Of a stretch of 41,741 nt of DNA, positions 39,352-41,741 are shown in pieces. A model generated the notes under the pieces. That model was not told where the DNA came from, made no database searches, and worked only from the letters and a program-made list of their open reading frames with translations. Numbering within the stretch: position 1 is the stretch's first letter; each line of letters begins with the position of its first letter. Origin of the DNA: an uncultured Eubacteriales bacterium (GTDB taxonomy: Bacteria > Bacillota > Clostridia > Oscillospirales > Acutalibacteraceae); contig CAKSFK010000018.1 of NCBI GenBank assembly GCA_934454655.1, forward strand, positions 1-41,741, written 5' to 3'. Position numbers and translations under genes: made by a program.

Positions 39352-39398
39352 CGTTAAAACAGTAGGCTAACCGTTTATCAATGGGTTTGCCTTATTTC
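39310..39398 (-). ncRNA. Candidate antisense antitoxin RNA (~90 nt)
   Basis: A reverse-strand promoter and a reverse-strand terminator delimit a short RNA that is fully complementary to the last codons and 3' untranslated region of the peptide message. It covers GGCTAACCG and GGTTTGCCTT, the segments that would otherwise pair with the 5' end of that message. Convergent 3' overlap is the organisation of txpA/RatA and bsrG/SR4 in Bacillus. The ends are estimated from the promoter and the T-run. Confidence 0.65.
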
Positions 39399-39404
39399 AC
39401 TTAT

Positions 39405-39432
39405 ATTATATCATAATTTGAATTTTTGTCAA
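39405..39432 (-). promoter_or_regulatory. Promoter of the antisense RNA
   Basis: On the reverse strand, a perfect TTGACA (39427-39432) and TATAAT (39405-39410) are 16 bases apart, giving a start near 39398. Confidence 0.75.
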
Positions 39433-39433
39433 G

Positions 39434-39456
39434 CACCCGAAAGGGTGTTTTATTTT
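39434..39456 (+). terminator. Terminator of the peptide message
   Basis: CACCC (39434-39438) and GGGTG (39443-39447) enclose a GAAA tetraloop, followed by TTTTATTTT. Confidence 0.75.
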
Positions 39457-39459
39457 GTC

Positions 39460-39488
39460 TTTACATTTTATTCGGAAAGTGCTATAAT
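39460..39488 (+). promoter_or_regulatory. Promoter of the structured ncRNA
   Basis: TTTACA at 39460-39465 and a perfect TATAAT at 39483-39488 are 17 bases apart. The start near 39495 lies 2 bases before the long closing stem of the RNA. Confidence 0.8.
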
Positions 39489-39494
39489 AATGAC

Positions 39495-39672
39495 AACCAC
39501 ACAAAAACTTAATATGTACCACTATGTTTGGAGTCAGCGATTTTGTTTCGGCAAAAATGCTTACTTCTTTTTTCCGTTGTCTTCGGACTAGTGGTAAAAA
39601 AAGTTTTTGTGTGGTGCAAAACGAAGTGGCATTTTTCGGTGTGTGCGACTTCGTGTTGCGCACACTTTTTTT
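39495..39672 (+). ncRNA. Unassigned structured RNA with promoter and terminator (~178 nt)
   Basis: Near the expected 5' end, CCACACAAAAACTT (39497-39510) pairs perfectly over 14 bases with AAGTTTTTGTGTGG (39601-39614). Inside it, TACCACTA (39517-39524) pairs with TAGTGGTA (39589-39596). Two hairpins fill the centre: one around 39537-39560 with loop TTTCGG, and TCCG/CGGA at 39573-39587. After the closing stem comes a terminator, GTGTGCG/CGCACAC plus seven T residues (39641-39672). ACGAAGT (39621-39627) can pair with ACTTCGT (39648-39654) in the terminator loop, crossing the terminator stem. It matches no RNA family I know. Confidence 0.65.
39641..39672 (+). terminator. Terminator of the structured ncRNA
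   Basis: GTGTGCG (39641-39647) pairs with CGCACAC (39659-39665), followed by seven T residues. Its loop can pair with an upstream segment, so termination might be conditional. The 72 bases from here to the next gene contain no clear promoter, so some read-through may feed that gene. Confidence 0.82.
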
Positions 39673-39744
39673 GTTATAGGGGGTTAGAAATTTTATTTTC
39701 GCTATTAACTAAAAAATAATGTAAAAAGAAAAGGAGAGTTCTTT

Positions 39745-40995
39745 ATGAAAAAAATTATTTCTTGTATTTTAGCAGTTATAATGCTTGTTAGTGTTGCCGT
39801 ATTTACCACCACAACGGCAAGTGCGGAAGAAGACTTATGCCGAAAATTTGATAATGAATTAGGTTACATTTATTACAGAGAGAAAAATTTTTCTGAAATG
39901 AGTGCTTCAAGCATTGCCTACTATACCGCAGGTCAGTATGTAGATAATGAAACCGATTGCGAGTTTTATTTTTATGATTTTGAAAAAGACGAATATTGCC
40001 CCGACAATGAGGGTAATTACATTAAAGTGGATGCCGACAAGTTTGATGTCGCGGTTAAAAAATGCTTTAATTATACCGGCGATTTCAGAAAAGATTACAC
40101 TACTGAAATCGCAGAGAGTGAAATAAAAAGTGATTATTATAATGAGGCAGAAAATTACTATATCGTGATGTGGAATTCTGGTACTGGTGGCGGTGTTGAT
40201 TATACATTCGCAGGCTATATCAAGACCTCAACAGGCTATAAGGCTTATATTAAGGGTGTAAACGAAGATGGCTCCGACCTTAAAGCAGATGAAGACCCAT
40301 ATTATGCCGAATTTGATATTGAATACAGCGGAGGTTACTTAAAGGTAAACGATTTTAAAACCGTTAATGCGGTTATGCCCGAAATCAGCGGTCTTACTAC
40401 CTACCCCGATGTCACTTATACACTCCCCGATGGCATAACTGTTTACGGTGATGATTGCTTTACGGCGGGTACCGAGGTGCTTGTCAGAACAGCGGAAGAC
40501 TATGAATATGCTTATGAAACCGCAAAGGTTGCTTTAAAGGACACCGCATTAAACGGCAAAATGGTTGCTTTTGATATTTGTGCTTATAACCGTGCCTCGT
40601 GGGACGGACTTGAAGTTCAGCCTACCAAAGCGGTTAAGGTGACATTTGATATTCCCAAAGGACTTTCAGCCGATAATCTTAAAATGTTCTACATTTCTGA
40701 TGACGGCAAAAAGGAAGAAATCAAAATAACCGTTGATAAAGCGAATAATAAAGTAACCGCCGAATTAAATCACTTTTCGGTTTATGCTTTCTGTAATGTT
40801 AAGAATGAAACAGTAAACGGCGGAAATACCGAAAACGAAAATAAAGACAACAACACCGTAATTTCAAACAACACGGATAAAAAGTCACCGAAAACAGGAG
40901 ATAACAGCAATATTCTTATTGCCTTAATGATACTCTCACTTTCCGTTATTGCCTGTTCTTCTGTTGCGGTTTATAAGAACAAGAAAGAAATGTAA
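39745..40995 (+). CDS. Sortase-substrate-type surface protein (SPKTG anchor)
   Basis: The 416-residue precursor starts with a signal peptide ending near TASAEE and finishes with SPKTGD, a membrane segment (NILIALMILSLSVIACSSVAVY) and the basic tail KNKKEM. This is a sortase sorting signal with Ser in place of the usual Leu. The mature part is acidic and shows no catalytic motif I recognise; residues ~255-350 look like a beta-rich domain (VEVQPTKAVKVTFDIPKGL-like strands ending in ELNHFSVYAFCNV) seen in Clostridial surface proteins. AAAAGGAGAG precedes the ATG. Composition is more AT-rich than the core genes, consistent with acquisition. Confidence 0.82.
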   Translation: MKKIISCILAVIMLVSVAVFTTTTASAEEDLCRKFDNELGYIYYREKNFSEMSASSIAYYTAGQYVDNETDCEFYFYDFEKDEYCPDNEGNYIKVDADKFDVAVKKCFNYTGDFRKDYTTEIAESEIKSDYYNEAENYYIVMWNSGTGGGVDYTFAGYIKTSTGYKAYIKGVNEDGSDLKADEDPYYAEFDIEYSGGYLKVNDFKTVNAVMPEISGLTTYPDVTYTLPDGITVYGDDCFTAGTEVLVRTAEDYEYAYETAKVALKDTALNGKMVAFDICAYNRASWDGLEVQPTKAVKVTFDIPKGLSADNLKMFYISDDGKKEEIKITVDKANNKVTAELNHFSVYAFCNVKNETVNGGNTENENKDNNTVISNNTDKKSPKTGDNSNILIALMILSLSVIACSSVAVYKNKKEM

Positions 40996-41005
40996 CGGTG
41001 CTTAT

Positions 41006-41623
41006 ATGAAAAAAATAATTTATACATTGTTTCTTTTATTAACCGCCTTAACGGTTTGTTTGGCTTTTACGGGTTGCGAAAAAGAAACCGAAATAACATC
41101 AGGTCCTTCGGTTCAGACAACAGAAAACAGCAATAATGAAAGCAAGGAAACCAAATACGAAAAAAGTTTGACAAAAGACCACACGGTTATTTTTAAAGGA
41201 CAAGTTGACCCAAGAATTAAAGCAAATAAATTAGCTTTCCGTGTTGAACTATATAACAAAGACAATGAGGAAACCTATACTATATCATTCTTTTCTGGTT
41301 CAAATTATACAACAAGAGAAAATTTACCACAGGGAAGATATCGTGCTTTAGGTTATGAAGTACAAGGTGAAGATATTGAAGGTTTTAATGCTAATATGCA
41401 GGGCTTTAAATTTGAGACTAAAACCCAAACCACAGAAGTAAATTATACTTTTGGAGATATTCATTATTCGGGGGAAATTAAAAACTATAATTACATTGAT
41501 GGTATGATAGACCGAGAGGGGACAGATAAAATTCGTGCCGAAAGAGGCCTTGACCCGATTGATTGGGATAAGGTAGATAAATCGGATAAGGTAGCAAAAG
41601 ATTCAAAAGATACCAAAAAGTAA
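41006..41623 (+). CDS. Secreted lipoprotein of unknown function
   Basis: The 205-residue precursor has a lipoprotein signal ending at AFTGC (Cys 24). A Ser/Thr/Asn/Glu-rich spacer and a domain with strand-like patterns (DHTVIFKGQVDPR, KLAFRVELYNKD) follow. The C-terminus is a Lys/Asp-rich repeat, DKVDKSDKVAKDSKDTKK. The ATG at 41006 lies 8 bases after the stop of the surface protein, so the two are probably one operon; the ribosome site is weak. No homologue comes to mind. Low G+C links it to the preceding gene. Confidence 0.75.
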   Translation: MKKIIYTLFLLLTALTVCLAFTGCEKETEITSGPSVQTTENSNNESKETKYEKSLTKDHTVIFKGQVDPRIKANKLAFRVELYNKDNEETYTISFFSGSNYTTRENLPQGRYRALGYEVQGEDIEGFNANMQGFKFETKTQTTEVNYTFGDIHYSGEIKNYNYIDGMIDREGTDKIRAERGLDPIDWDKVDKSDKVAKDSKDTKK

Positions 41624-41639
41624 TTAACCGCATAAAATA

Positions 41640-41667
41640 ACCTCTTGCTCTAAAAAAAGCAAGAGGT
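41640..41667 (+). other. Hairpin after the lipoprotein gene
   Basis: ACCTCTTGCT (41640-41649) and AGCAAGAGGT (41658-41667) form a perfect 10-base stem around an A-rich loop. No T-run follows, but a true terminator lies 13 bases further on. Confidence 0.7.
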
Positions 41668-41679
41668 CAGTCTGTCGAA

Positions 41680-41706
41680 AAAGTCCAGTAAAAGCTGGGC
41701 TTTTTT
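41680..41706 (+). terminator. Terminator closing the surface-protein operon
   Basis: AGTCCAG (41682-41688) pairs with CTGGGCT (41695-41701) with one G-U pair, followed by T residues. A TATAAT at 41719-41724 and a GGTGATG sequence after it suggest that another transcription unit begins at the window edge. Confidence 0.8.
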
Positions 41707-41741
41707 ACGTAAATATGGTATAATAGAAGCGGTGATGAAAG

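Larger units (their letters stand above)
39156..39456 (+). ncRNA. Predicted ~300-nt folded toxin mRNA
   Basis: The 5' and 3' parts of this transcript are complementary in nested order. AAGGTGAGCC (39162) pairs with GGTTTGCCTT (39384) using three G-U pairs, ATAAA (39175) with TTTAT (39374), and CGGTTAGCC (39186) with GGCTAACCG (39365). A local hairpin, CAAGGGG/CCCCTTG, lies at 39205-39224 just before the strong ribosome site. GGTAGG-CGGTTA (39180-39191) can alternatively pair with TAACCG...CCTACC (39317-39334). A CACCC-GAAA-GGGTG terminator ends it. Long 5'/3' pairing that limits translation is known from type I toxin messages. Confidence 0.65.

Noticed and set aside
39495..39672. 6S RNA as identity of the structured RNA
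   Set aside because: The size is similar, but the closing stem ends at about 120 nt, a separate terminator hairpin follows, and the centre forms two hairpins rather than one large open bubble.
39528..39719. 63-codon forward ORF and an 85-codon reverse ORF (39406-39663) across the structured RNA region
   Set aside because: Neither has a ribosome site; both run through stems, promoters and terminators that better explain the sequence.
1..41741. CRISPR arrays, tRNA or rRNA genes, insertion sequences, integrases
   Set aside because: No regularly spaced repeats, no cloverleaf or rRNA signatures, and no transposase or integrase motifs were seen on either strand.

Overview
The window reads as a chromosomal segment of a Clostridia bacterium (Bacillota), most likely an Oscillospirales/Ruminococcaceae-type gut anaerobe. 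The evidence is near-consensus sigma-A promoters, strong AGGAGG ribosome sites, a Gram-positive gene set (TepA-SpoIIIE/FtsK, YabE-like 3D protein, RqcH, TrmK, CpsCDB, YerC, SpoIVFB-like protease) and families typical of Clostridia (CD1247-type, DUF4830, DUF6512, FeoB-associated Cys-rich peptide). No rRNA, tRNA, CRISPR array, transposase or prophage gene was seen.

Layout. 1-8.3 kb: a ribbon-helix-helix protein, clpB, efp, a Cys/Asp-rich zinc-ribbon protein, ispD-ispF, a DUF4830 protein, an RsuA-type pseudouridine synthase and an orphan MsmX-type sugar ABC ATPase. 8.6-11.7 kb: small membrane proteins, a SpoIVFB-like M50 protease and a secreted YabE-like cell-wall protein with a perfect promoter and an operator-like repeat cluster. 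11.8-13.7 kb: a tandem glycine riboswitch and terminator in front of an alanine/glycine:cation symporter. 13.8-18.7 kb: a small (p)ppGpp synthetase, TepA, FtsK/SpoIIIE and a ComEC-like metallohydrolase. 18.7-25.2 kb: an iron locus (feoA-feoA-feoB-Cys-rich peptide) followed by a MacB/FtsX-type ABC pair. Palindromes of form TTAGC-N4-GCTAA recur before feoA and feoB, and a near match precedes the ABC pair. 25.2-29.6 kb: a small reverse-strand gene, a CopZ-like protein, an AraC-type HTH, then a DUF1858-trmK-rqcH-TIM barrel operon. 29.7-35.6 kb: cpsC-cpsD-cpsB-pgeF, an amino-acid ABC operon and YerC. 35.6-38.7 kb (reverse strand): a P-loop protein, pgi and a D,D-carboxypeptidase.

38.8 kb to the end is visibly more AT-rich and looks accessory. 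A polysaccharide deacetylase survives only as a 3' fragment. At its broken edge sits a compact locus with the organisation of a type I toxin-antitoxin: a 23-residue hydrophobic peptide, long-range 5'/3' complementarity in its transcript, and a convergent antisense RNA with its own promoter and terminator. Next comes a separate, highly structured candidate ncRNA (about 178 nt) with promoter and terminator, then a sortase-type surface protein and a lipoprotein. This 39.1-39.7 kb stretch is the part most worth following up.
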